From Oceanobacillus limi (GTDB lineage Bacteria > Bacillota > Bacilli > Bacillales > Amphibacillaceae), in assembly GCF_900111445.1 (NCBI RefSeq), contig NZ_FOHE01000013.1:41126-105125 (forward strand): 64,000 nucleotides of DNA, written 5' to 3'. Positions 1 through 7,778 of the stretch are shown in pieces (position 1 is the first letter of the stretch; every line of letters starts with the position of its first letter). The notes beneath the pieces are model-generated. The model saw only the letters and a list, made by a program, of their open reading frames with translations, had not been told where the DNA came from and made no database searches. Both the position numbers and the translations under genes were made by a program.

Positions 1-1
1 A

Positions 2-139
2 TTCTGGGTTGTTAACAGAATGCTTGGAATAAAAAATGTGAAAGAACAAATCATGGTTTGGTCTGTACCAACAACAATTGCATGGGGTGTTGCACTCGTG
101 ATGCTAGTAGTAGCGGATGTTGTTGTTCGCCTGTTTTAA
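2..139 (+). CDS. C-terminus of a membrane permease (partial), possibly GntP family
   Basis: Only the last 45 codons are in the window, running open from base 2 to a TAA at 137-139. The peptide begins FWVVNRMLGIKN and ends in a hydrophobic stretch of about 20 residues (WGVALVMLVVADVVV), so it is the last membrane segment of an integral membrane protein. A final Phe-Trp-x-x-Asn loop followed by 'WSVPTTIAW' recalls the end of gluconate/GntP-type permeases, but this is from memory on a short stretch. A perfect 11-bp terminator follows 10 bases later, so this is the end of its transcript. Substrate cannot be told. Confidence 0.4.
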   Translation, partial: FWVVNRMLGIKNVKEQIMVWSVPTTIAWGVALVMLVVADVVVRLF

Positions 140-148
140 TCATGAACA

Positions 149-184
149 AGTAGGTCTGAATGATCAGACCTACTATTTCTTTGG
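149..184 (+). terminator. Rho-independent terminator of the upstream permease gene
   Basis: Perfect 11-bp stem AGTAGGTCTGA / TCAGACCTACT (149-159, 164-174) with a 4-base ATGA loop, followed by a T-rich tail (ATTTCTTT). Confidence 0.85.
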
Positions 185-193
185 AACTAAAAT

Positions 194-207
194 AGAACAC
201 ATGTTCG
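194..207 (+). promoter_or_regulatory. LexA (DinR) SOS-box-like operator
   Basis: AGAACACATGTTCG matches the Gram-positive LexA consensus CGAACRNRYGTTYG at 13 of 14 positions; only the first base differs. It overlaps the -35 region of the only promoter visible before the small holin-like toxin gene, the position expected for a repressor site. No lexA gene is in the window and binding is inferred from sequence alone. Confidence 0.6.
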
Positions 208-233
208 CATTTTTGTTTTAGCTGTGATATACT
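204..233 (+). promoter_or_regulatory. Candidate sigma-A promoter of the holin-like toxin gene
   Basis: -10 TATACT at 228-233 with a weak -35 TTCGCA at 204-209 and an 18-base spacer. The -35 lies inside the LexA-like box. The weak -35 makes this a moderate call. Confidence 0.45.
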
Positions 234-289
234 CAGACAAGATAACGCTCTACAGGGGGAATTACGCGGAATTCCTCGAGGGAAAAGAG

Positions 290-397
290 GTGGTATTACT
301 GAGCTTGTACGAAGTAATGATGGTCCTAGCTAGCTTTGGCACATTATTAATCGCGCTATTAGCCTTGATCGTTACGATGATTAACAATAAAAAATAG
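290..397 (+). CDS. Small hydrophobic holin-like toxin (type I toxin-antitoxin style)
   Basis: A peptide of about 30-35 residues: a short polar start containing SLYEVMMV, one strongly hydrophobic segment (LASFGTLLIALLALIVTM) and a basic tail INNKK. This is the layout of the putative holin-like toxin family of Firmicutes, membrane peptides usually paired with an antisense RNA. The start is uncertain. GTG at 290 has GAGGG at 278-282 as a Shine-Dalgarno. CTG at 299 or TTG at 305 would use AGAGGTGG at 286-293, and the family pattern M-S-L-Y-E would favour 299. The stop codon lies inside a perfect 9-bp stem (391-399 with 433-441), so the 3' end of the RNA is folded, as in fst-like toxin messages. 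Function is inferred from family shape only. Confidence 0.6.
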   Translation: MVLLSLYEVMMVLASFGTLLIALLALIVTMINNKK

Positions 398-481
398 ACC
401 TTCTCCCCGCTGTGTAGGAATCAATTAAGGCAGTCTATTTTAATTAACTACTTAGCCCTCACGAAGAGCCGCTTATCAGCC

Positions 482-513
482 GGGTTCAGTTATAGCTGAA
501 CCCTTTGTTTTTG
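482..513 (+). terminator. Terminator of the holin-like toxin transcript
   Basis: 8-bp stem GGGTTCAG / CTGAACCC (482-489, 496-503), 6-base loop, then TTTGTTTTTG. The roughly 85 bases between the toxin stop and this hairpin are untranslated and structured; a small antisense RNA would be expected to overlap here, but no convincing minus-strand promoter was found. Confidence 0.8.
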
Positions 514-542
514 GTCTGTTTTTTTAAGCAATTGATGAACCG

Positions 543-983
543 TTAATGTATGCGATATAACAAAAATTTGGTATCTAGTAATCGGCTGATTGTGGAATAC
601 GTAATCCTTTTGTGTGAAAGAAAAAACAAGATTTATCTAACAATCATTGGTTCCGAATAGCGGAAAGAAGATCCTCATCACAAGCTAAGTAGAACCTCAT
701 TCCGTTAAATGGTTGAAATAAATCGTTTGGGACATGGTTTTTGATCCTCATTCCTTTATTTACCTTTTTCGATTGCGATTTGTGCTGATTTACCCCTAAT
801 AGAGGAATGAGGATCCTCATACCCCTTGTTTGGGTGATTTTATTGTCATTTAGCGGAACCACGATCCTCGTCAAAAACGAAGTGGAACTTCACTCCTTTA
901 TTACCTTAGGTAAAGCCGTACCCAAGGTAAATGAATACCAGCAGCGGAAATCACAGTGCTGTTACGTCGCTTTATATACAAAT
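543..983. repeat. Dispersed repeat element copy 1, bounded by imperfect terminal inverted repeats
   Basis: This gene-free stretch carries, in the opposite orientation, the same sequence family as the 45.5-46.1 kb element: blocks such as GGAATGAGGATC, GGTAAATAAAGGAATGAGG and the palindrome GAGGATCCTC. It ends in a decayed copy of the CAGCGGAAATCA...GTTACGTCGC edge. The left end (543-561) and the reverse complement of the right end (961-983) share GTAT...GCGA..TAAC, giving an imperfect inverted repeat. Open frames on both strands contain recurring 'MRILIPL' peptides, but these are repeat DNA read in different frames, not genes. No transposase is present. The upstream part (514-542) shows nothing further. 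Confidence 0.65.
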
Positions 984-1098
984 TATGTTGTCATAAATGA
1001 AATAATCGAATGTTAGTTAAAATTCAAAATAAACATTCCAATAAGGCGCCAACTCATGTATAATATATTTCGAGTATCGAAGGAAAGAGGCGAAATGG

Positions 1099-2286
1099 AT
1101 GAGTATATCAGCCGATACACAAACGCAATCAACCGTTTTAAAAGCCGACAGAATATGGTCACGAGACTTCGTGTTTATTTGTTTGGCTAATTTTTTTATT
1201 TTCTTAGGGTTTCAAATGACTTTACCAACGCTTCCCTTATTCGTGAAAGAACTTGGGGGCAGTGATAAATTAGTAGGAATTATTGTAGGTATTTTTACAT
1301 TTTCTGCGTTAATCATCCGGCCATTTGCTGGGCATGCCTTAGAATCGAAGGGACGACAAATCGTTTATATGTCTGGTTTAGTAATCTTTGTGCTGTCAGT
1401 CGGATCTTATGCATTTATTGGTAGTATCTTCTTACTGTTAATGATGCGCATCGTCCAAGGAATTGGGTGGGGGCTATCCACCACTGCTACCGGTACGATT
1501 GCTACGGATATCATCCCGCCGAAACGACGGGGCGAAGGGATGGGGTACTTTGGTCTTTCAGGTAATATAGCGCTGTCCTTTGGACCGGCATTAGGTCTGG
1601 CGCTCGTTGATGTTATTTCATTTACGCAATTATTTTTAATTTGTGGATCATTAGGATTGGTTGCATTTTTACTGTCATCCAGAATTCAATATAAAAAAGT
1701 AGAAGAATCTCCAGAGAAAACCGTTACTGCTAAATTTGATATTTTTGAAAAAACAGCCTTACAGCCTTCCGTTTTATTATTGTTTATTACGTTTACATTT
1801 GGAGGAATTGCAACGTTTCTTCCACTTCATGCCATTGAAAAAAATGTCGGGGGAATTAGTTTATACTTTTTTGTATTTGCGCTGTTTTTAATGTTATCTA
1901 GAACGTTTGCTGGGCAAATTTATGATAAAAAAGGACATTTATATGTCTTTCTTCCAGGGTCTGTACTAATACTTTTTGCAATGCTGCTTTTATCTTGGTT
2001 ACCCAATACAACGGTCATGCTTATCGCGGCTGCTATGTATGGGTTAGGTTTTGGTGGTGTTCAGCCTGCTCTTCAAGCATGGGCAGTTGAAAAGGCACCA
2101 AACAATCGGAAGGGAATGGCAAATGCCACTTTTTTCTCTTCCTTTGATATGGGAGTCGGAACAGGGGCGATCCTGTTTGGTCAAATTGCGTTTCTATTTA
2201 GTTACGGTGCTATCTATGTGACAGCAGCAGGCTCTGTATTAACTTCAATTCTAATTTACATCTACTTATTATACAAAGCGAAATAG
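1099..2286 (+). CDS. MFS transporter (drug-exporter-like)
   Basis: 395 residues with about 12 hydrophobic segments in two halves, typical of the major facilitator superfamily, acting in the cytoplasmic membrane as a proton-linked exporter or permease. The loop after the second segment (RPFAGHALESKGRQ, residues 74-87) is the family's motif A, and a second-half counterpart FAGQIYDKKGH is visible. An RGEGMGYFGLSGN stretch in the middle of the first half is typical of YfkF/TetA-like members. AGAGG sits 8 bases before the ATG, supporting this start. The gene stands alone, between repeat element 1 and a strong terminator. The substrate cannot be predicted. Confidence 0.85.
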   Translation: MSISADTQTQSTVLKADRIWSRDFVFICLANFFIFLGFQMTLPTLPLFVKELGGSDKLVGIIVGIFTFSALIIRPFAGHALESKGRQIVYMSGLVIFVLSVGSYAFIGSIFLLLMMRIVQGIGWGLSTTATGTIATDIIPPKRRGEGMGYFGLSGNIALSFGPALGLALVDVISFTQLFLICGSLGLVAFLLSSRIQYKKVEESPEKTVTAKFDIFEKTALQPSVLLLFITFTFGGIATFLPLHAIEKNVGGISLYFFVFALFLMLSRTFAGQIYDKKGHLYVFLPGSVLILFAMLLLSWLPNTTVMLIAAAMYGLGFGGVQPALQAWAVEKAPNNRKGMANATFFSSFDMGVGTGAILFGQIAFLFSYGAIYVTAAGSVLTSILIYIYLLYKAK

Positions 2287-2330
2287 GTGCCTGGCACTTG
2301 TCGAAATTCAACAAGTGCCAGGCACTTTTA
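2287..2330 (+). terminator. Terminator with perfect 15-bp stem
   Basis: GTGCCTGGCACTTGT (2287-2301) pairs perfectly with ACAAGTGCCAGGCAC (2311-2325), followed by TTTTA. The arm itself contains the internal palindrome GTGCCTGGCAC, a motif I recall as frequent between genes of Bacillaceae. Confidence 0.85.
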
Positions 2331-2389
2331 AAACATGTACATCTCGTTTACAATATAGAGAGAATGTGTAAAGGCAGGTTAATAGAGTC

Positions 2390-5300
2390 TTGAAAAAATT
2401 GAGCGATGTTAATATACAAAAGCTTTTTCCGTCGATCGTCTATAAACGTGGGTTGGACTATTATAAACAGGGTCAAGTTAGTGATCTATTATACGATATA
2501 AATTATCAGGTATGGACTGCAACCGTTCATGGTACCGAGGACTATTTTGTGGAAATAAATATGGAAGATTTAGCTAACGGTTCCATTGATACGTATTGTG
2601 ACTGCCCTGCTTTTGATACGTATAAATCTTGTAAGCACGTTGCAGCAACATTAATTAGTATAAAGAATAAGGAAACGAAAAACACACCACAGTTTGCAAC
2701 TTTTGATTATCAAACAACAAATCGTTTTATCCAAGCAATTAGTTCACTTCCACAACAAGAAAATACAGTCGAAATATTGCCGGATAAGGTTCCGTTACGA
2801 GTGGAATATATTATTAAATGGTCGTATGATAAAAACTTGTTAGTTGAATTAAAGGCTGGAGAAAAACGCACCTTCGTGGTGAAAGATGCATCGGAGTTTA
2901 TAAAAGACGTTATTCAGGGAAACGAACACCCTTTTACGAAAACATTTACTTATTCGCCTGAACAATATTACGTGTTGCAGCAGGACTTAGCTATTTTTGA
3001 GCAGCTATATTCCATATTGCGAAACGAGAAAATATATAATGGGTATCGATATTATCATTATCAAGGAAATATCAGTGATAAACGAACGATTATCATTCCT
3101 CCACTAGCAGCTAAGGAAGTATTGGAGTCCTTGATGGATCGAGATGTATCAGTAGATACTGGAAAAAAGGCTTATCGGCATTTAACTATAGAGAAAGATA
3201 GTCTACCATACCATTTTGCCTTAACCAAAAATGAGCGGGATGATTTGTTATTGACAATGCATGATGTCGAAAAAGGAGTATTTTTCAAGCCTTATGAAAT
3301 GCTGTTCGCTAATGGTGTATTCTATTTTCCATCAAAAGAACAAATTCCAATTATAGAAAACGTAAGCCAATTTGGCATGATTGATCAACAGCTTCCAATT
3401 GCTAAAAATCAAGCAGATACGTTTCTTTCGGAGGTTCTACCTTCTTTGAAAAAGGTTGGAGATGTAGAAATAGAAGAGAAGATACAAAAGGAGATCATAC
3501 AGCTTCCGTTACGGGCGAAATTGTATCTCGAACTGCAAGCAGATTGGATTGTAGGGAAGCTAGAGTACCATTATGGCGAAGAAGTTATTAATCCATTTGG
3601 AGAACGGGAACAATCTGATGTCATTATTATTCGTGATGTCGAAAAAGAACAGCAAATCATGCAACTCATTGAATATGCCAACTTTCATTATAATGGTAAG
3701 ACATTATACATTGAAGCGGATGAGGAAGAATTATATGAATTCCTCTATAAAGTCTTGCCAATTCTCGATCAATATGTAGAGTTATTCCTAACTTCTGAGT
3801 TACGCCATATAATGGTTGAAAATGAACCGATGCCGAGCACAAGTGTGCGTATGGAGTCGTCTTCCAATTTATTAGAAATTGGCTTTGACATAGACGGTGT
3901 GGCGGATGAGGAGATAAATAAAATATTAGATGCAGTTATTGAGAAGAAACGCTATTACCGACTTCAAAGTGGTCAAATGCTTTCCTTGGAAGGGGATGAA
4001 TTTGAATCGATCCAAAAATTCTTCCGAGATATGGAAATCCAAAAGACCGATGTAGAGGATGGCAGCATACATGTGCCTGTCTTTCGAGGGACACAGGTAG
4101 ATGAACTGATTGATACGAAAAAAAATTACGACCCTAAATTTAGGCAGTTGTTATATGAACTTAAGTCACCCGAGGAACAGCATTACGATTTACCAAAATC
4201 TCTGAATGCGGAATTAAGAAATTATCAAATGACTGGGTATAGATGGTTTAAATCGTTAAGCAATTACCATCTGGGTGGAATTTTGGCAGATGATATGGGC
4301 TTAGGGAAAACGTTGCAAAGCATCGCATACATTGCATCCGAAATAAATGAGAATCCACATTTAATTATTGCACCTTCATCTGTTGTGTACAATTGGAAAA
4401 ATGAGTTTGAAAAATTTACACCAGATTTAAATGTAGCTGTGCTAACTGGAACACCATCAGAACGACATGAAAAAATTAAAAGCCTTACAAATATGGATGT
4501 TTGGATTACATCCTATGCGACATTAAGGCAAGATATCGAGTATTACCGTGACTTATCATTCGAAACGTTAATACTAGATGAAGCGCAGTACATTAAAAAT
4601 TATGCAACCAAAACATCGATCGCCATTCGTCAATTGAAAGCTGGGAAGAGATTTGCATTAAGTGGTACACCAATAGAAAACTCTATCGATGAATTATGGG
4701 CAATTTTCCAAGTAGTATTACCAGGACTAATGCCAAATCAGAAAACCTTTAAACAATTGGAACATGACAAAATTGTGTCGATCACAAAACCATTTATTTT
4801 ACGTCGTTTGAAAAAAGATGTGCTAAAGGAGCTGCCAGAAAAAATCGAATCTGTCAGTGTATCGGAACTAACCAATCAGCAAAAAGAATTATATATTGGT
4901 TATTTAAGACAGGTTCAACAAGAAGCAGCGCAATCGATGAAGGAGAATGGATTTCAGCAAAACCGGATGAAAATATTAGCTGGCTTAACTCGTTTGAGAC
5001 AGATTTGTTGCCATCCAGCGATGTTTATTGAAAATTATGAAGGTACTTCTGGAAAATTAACACTTCTTATGGAAACAATCCAAAATGCACTTGCAAATGG
5101 GAAGCGAATGTTAATATTTTCTCAATTTACCAGCATGCATGAGATTATCATGACAAAATTGCAACAAGAAGGTATTGATTACTTTTATTTATCTGGGCAG
5201 ACACCATCCAGTGAACGTGTTCAAATGAGTGAACGCTTTAATAACGGCGAAAAAAATATTTTTCTTATTTCGCTAAAAGCTGGAGGTACTGGTCTAAATC

Positions 5301-5560
5301 TTACAGGTGCTGATACGGTAATATTATATGATTTATGGTGGAACCCTGCAGTGGAAGATCAAGCTACTGGCCGTGCTCATCGATTTGGGCAAAAGAATGT
5401 AGTTCAAGTAATTCGATTAATAACAGAAGGAACAATCGAAGAAAAGATTTATGATCTACAACAGAAGAAACGGGAGTTAATTGATCAAGTCATCCAGCCA
5501 GGAGAGACAATGCTCTCTAGTTTGAGTGAAGAAGATGTTCGAGAATTGTTGAGTATATAA
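2390..5560 (+). CDS. SNF2-family DEAD/DEAH-like ATPase with N-terminal SWIM zinc finger
   Basis: 1056 residues. A SWIM zinc-binding motif CDC-x8-C-x-H lies at residues 70-83 (Cys70, Cys72, Cys81, His83). A long middle region is followed by the SNF2 helicase core: motif I DDMGLGKT (Lys640), motif II DEAQ (730-733), motif III LSGTPIENS, then the second RecA lobe with LIFSQFTSMH, SLKAGGTGLNL and the arginine-finger motif QATGRAHRFGQ. Family members are ATP-driven double-stranded DNA translocases that remodel protein-DNA complexes; B. subtilis YwqA is the nearest relative I recall. The start is TTG, preceded by a modest AGGCAGG. Monocistronic, with its own terminator. Its cellular role is not established from sequence. 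Confidence 0.9.
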   Translation: MKKLSDVNIQKLFPSIVYKRGLDYYKQGQVSDLLYDINYQVWTATVHGTEDYFVEINMEDLANGSIDTYCDCPAFDTYKSCKHVAATLISIKNKETKNTPQFATFDYQTTNRFIQAISSLPQQENTVEILPDKVPLRVEYIIKWSYDKNLLVELKAGEKRTFVVKDASEFIKDVIQGNEHPFTKTFTYSPEQYYVLQQDLAIFEQLYSILRNEKIYNGYRYYHYQGNISDKRTIIIPPLAAKEVLESLMDRDVSVDTGKKAYRHLTIEKDSLPYHFALTKNERDDLLLTMHDVEKGVFFKPYEMLFANGVFYFPSKEQIPIIENVSQFGMIDQQLPIAKNQADTFLSEVLPSLKKVGDVEIEEKIQKEIIQLPLRAKLYLELQADWIVGKLEYHYGEEVINPFGEREQSDVIIIRDVEKEQQIMQLIEYANFHYNGKTLYIEADEEELYEFLYKVLPILDQYVELFLTSELRHIMVENEPMPSTSVRMESSSNLLEIGFDIDGVADEEINKILDAVIEKKRYYRLQSGQMLSLEGDEFESIQKFFRDMEIQKTDVEDGSIHVPVFRGTQVDELIDTKKNYDPKFRQLLYELKSPEEQHYDLPKSLNAELRNYQMTGYRWFKSLSNYHLGGILADDMGLGKTLQSIAYIASEINENPHLIIAPSSVVYNWKNEFEKFTPDLNVAVLTGTPSERHEKIKSLTNMDVWITSYATLRQDIEYYRDLSFETLILDEAQYIKNYATKTSIAIRQLKAGKRFALSGTPIENSIDELWAIFQVVLPGLMPNQKTFKQLEHDKIVSITKPFILRRLKKDVLKELPEKIESVSVSELTNQQKELYIGYLRQVQQEAAQSMKENGFQQNRMKILAGLTRLRQICCHPAMFIENYEGTSGKLTLLMETIQNALANGKRMLIFSQFTSMHEIIMTKLQQEGIDYFYLSGQTPSSERVQMSERFNNGEKNIFLISLKAGGTGLNLTGADTVILYDLWWNPAVEDQATGRAHRFGQKNVVQVIRLITEGTIEEKIYDLQQKKRELIDQVIQPGETMLSSLSEEDVRELLSI

Positions 5561-5597
5561 GAAGGAGACGCCATGTGAAGTGGTGTCTTCTTTTTTA
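5561..5597 (+). terminator. Terminator of the SNF2 ATPase gene
   Basis: Begins directly after the stop codon: GGAGACGCCA pairs (with two G-U) with TGGTGTCTTC, followed by TTTTTT. Confidence 0.75.
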
Positions 5598-5797
5598 AAA
5601 AAATTTATACGTGAAATGAGTTCTTCGATATATTGGAAGTATTTTTTGCTCGGTGTACATGGCTCACATACTTCAACTGAATTCGTAAATACTAATATAG
5701 AATAGAAAAGAATGTGGAGAAGAAAATGACGTTTCTAGTGAGTTAGAAATCAAACACGAATAAGTGGGTCTCAGTATTTACGGAAAGGTGAGTTATT

Positions 5798-6124
5798 ATG
5801 GCCAAAAAGTTCATATCCTATTTTAAAACCGAGGATGATCTCTTATCCGCGCATGCAAGCTTACAGACTCTACGTACACACAATGTAACGATTGATCAGA
5901 TTCCAGAGGATGATGGTGGAGGAGCTTTTACTCCAGCAGTTGCCCTTAATCAAACAACATCTAACTTTGGATATGCTGCAGTGTTAAATACAGCTGGTAA
6001 TAATGATGGGGATCAAGGCGGAATGCATGTTATCGAAGGGCAGGTAGAAGACGCCGATTTTGAAGCGGCGTTGAATATTTTGAAAAAGAATAATGGATTT
6101 GAAAGAAGTGAGGATATCAGATAA
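5798..6124 (+). CDS. Small acidic hypothetical protein
   Basis: 108 residues, soluble, no signal peptide. The first 25 residues (MAKKFISYFKTEDDLLSAHASL) read like the start of an alpha/beta stress-protein fold (YflT/YsnF-like: strand, then 'xTEDDLL' helix), and the last 30 residues (VIEGQVEDADFEAALNIL) resemble the second strand-helix of such folds. The middle is Gly/Asn/Asp rich. A GGAAAGGTGAG ribosome site lies just upstream. I do not recognise the family with confidence; a general-stress role would be a guess, and no sigma-B promoter with acceptable spacing was found. It is monocistronic between two terminators. Confidence 0.6.
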   Translation: MAKKFISYFKTEDDLLSAHASLQTLRTHNVTIDQIPEDDGGGAFTPAVALNQTTSNFGYAAVLNTAGNNDGDQGGMHVIEGQVEDADFEAALNILKKNNGFERSEDIR

Positions 6125-6150
6125 GGTGCCACCATTTTGTGGCACCAATC
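6125..6150. terminator. Hairpin between convergent genes, probably bidirectional
   Basis: Perfect 8-bp stem GGTGCCAC / GTGGCACC (6125-6132, 6139-6146) starting right after the stop of the preceding gene. Only short T-runs on either side, so terminator strength is uncertain. It lies between convergent genes. Confidence 0.6.
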
Positions 6151-6200
6151 TAATTAAAATTAGTCTAATTCGTACTAGGATCATATGCGCTTTTGTTCTT

Positions 6201-7493
6201 TCACATGTTAATTTGAAATAATTTTCGTGGACGTCCTTTAACATACGGCTTTTCTTCGCCGACTACTTTAATTACTTTACCTGTTAAGAGCTTATTAACA
6301 GTTCGTTCAGCGCTTCGCTTTGTTACACTATAGAATGATGCGATATCATTGGAGGAAAAAGGCTCATTGTTTCGTATTTTAATAAAGTCGATAAAATTAT
6401 ACGAAAGCTCATTATTTAACCTAGCTTTATGAATGAGTGCATGATAAAGCTTTGATGTGTCAAAATGCTTTTGAATACCTAGTGGACCAATGGTTTCCTT
6501 CCGATCATTAACAATATAACAGCTGCTTTTTTTTGATAGAGCACATGTGTCTAATGCAAGCTTTGCATGATCCTCTGCTTGACTAGCAGTTAATCCTAGC
6601 CCAAATCCAATATCTACCGTTGTATTTAAGGTAGCTTCTATTTCCTGAAGCAGTGGGAAATCGCGAAAATGATTGGTGATGTGATCTAATATTCCACGTG
6701 TTCCAACTATAACAAAGTGGTTCTCCTGATTGGTGAATACAGATGAAAGCGTTTTTTCTCCTAACTTTAATAGAATTTGATGGAGGTTTTGCTGGGTCTG
6801 CTGGATAACAGCTTCGTCTTTTTCATTTTTTAGTCGATCTAGCTCTTTTATTTTCACGTAACCAGCTACAATTTGAGCGCTTTTATTCTTATTAAAAAGC
6901 GTAATGGATTTTACTTTCTCAATTGCCTTTTCCATATTGATTTGAGGAATCATCATGCAATTGGTTGGAATATCATGAAGTTTGAGTTTTTGTTCAACTT
7001 CGTCAAGTGAAGTTAATACATAATCAATTTTTCCTTCATCCCAAAGCTTTTTATGAAATGAAACCACATTATCAATATCTACAACCTTATCTTGTCCATA
7101 ACAATAACTATAAATATCTCGATTGCTTAGTTCTAGTTCTGACATGACTTCATCTACTAGATCTTTATTTAACGCATCCATTGAAAGGCGATTAAGTGGC
7201 TTATTATGCGTGTTGTTTAAATGATAAAGATTGGTGAGAAGCATTAGTTCATCAAATGCAACCTGTACTGTAGGTAAACGTTTTTTATCAATTATTGGCT
7301 TAGCGTACAGATAGGGAAGGGATTCCAAGAATAAATAGGTATCACACATGAATGCTTTCTCAATTAAATTTAATGCTTCTTTTGCATTTCGATATGTAAA
7401 AGGGATGATCTCAATATCCTCATGTTTTTTGATACAGTTTTCAAACCTCTGTATTAACGCGTTTTGCCCGAAAACAGCCAGTTTAATCTTCAT
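6201..7493 (-). CDS. Predicted transcriptional regulator with GGDEF/cyclase-like middle domain and C-terminal winged helix
   Basis: 430 residues, no membrane segments. The N-terminal ~170 residues (MKIKLAVFGQNALIQRF...) look like an alpha/beta sensing domain of the PrpR/response-regulator type. The middle (about 225-345) contains HFVIVGTRGILDHI and TVDIGFGLGLTASQAEDHAKLAL, the strand-helix pattern of GGDEF/nucleotide-cyclase-like folds without a GGDEF motif. The last ~60 residues hold a helix-turn-helix (DIASFYSVTKRSAERTVNKLL) and a wing ending in GRPRKLFQI. I do not know a named family with this exact order. It lies downstream of the acyl-CoA ligase gene on the same strand with a terminator between, so it may have its own promoter; a role in fatty-acid metabolism is only suggested by position. 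Confidence 0.55.
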   Translation of the reverse strand: MKIKLAVFGQNALIQRFENCIKKHEDIEIIPFTYRNAKEALNLIEKAFMCDTYLFLESLPYLYAKPIIDKKRLPTVQVAFDELMLLTNLYHLNNTHNKPLNRLSMDALNKDLVDEVMSELELSNRDIYSYCYGQDKVVDIDNVVSFHKKLWDEGKIDYVLTSLDEVEQKLKLHDIPTNCMMIPQINMEKAIEKVKSITLFNKNKSAQIVAGYVKIKELDRLKNEKDEAVIQQTQQNLHQILLKLGEKTLSSVFTNQENHFVIVGTRGILDHITNHFRDFPLLQEIEATLNTTVDIGFGLGLTASQAEDHAKLALDTCALSKKSSCYIVNDRKETIGPLGIQKHFDTSKLYHALIHKARLNNELSYNFIDFIKIRNNEPFSSNDIASFYSVTKRSAERTVNKLLTGKVIKVVGEEKPYVKGRPRKLFQINM

Positions 7494-7686
7494 TGCAATC
7501 CCCCTTTATTATACGTAACTAAATGATTTACAATTATTGTATCTGTATTGCAGAATTTTCAGTAATTTTACGGTAAATTTGTTGAAGATATACGAAATAT
7601 ATTTGCTTAATTTCTATTTATAGTACGGAATTTTCATAATATTGTCAAGAGGGGAAATATAAAAATGTACAATCCACAAGAAATCA

Positions 7687-7718
7687 AGACCAACGAATAG
7701 GATCCGTTGGTCTAAATG
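7687..7718 (-). terminator. Terminator of the acyl-CoA ligase gene
   Basis: 9-bp perfect stem AGACCAACG / CGTTGGTCT (7687-7695, 7705-7713), about 65 bases past the ligase stop; the minus-strand tail is TTGATTTCTTG. The same hairpin is followed by CTTTTT on the plus strand, but no plus-strand gene ends here. The remainder of the 7494-7778 gap is AT-rich with no further feature seen. Confidence 0.65.
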
Positions 7719-7778
7719 CTTTTTAACTGCTAAGGAAGAAAATATGGCTTTATTAACCTAACATCCATCGTTTTGTTC

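Noticed and set aside
644..1016. Two overlapping open frames with repeated 'MRILIPL' peptides
   Set aside because: They are repeat DNA: the same sequence recurs in the 45.5-46.1 kb element, the peptides appear on both strands and in shifting frames, and no ribosome site precedes them.
5640..5797. Sigma-B promoter before the 108-residue hypothetical gene
   Set aside because: GTTTCT and GGGTCT elements occur but are about 29 bases apart instead of 13-15.
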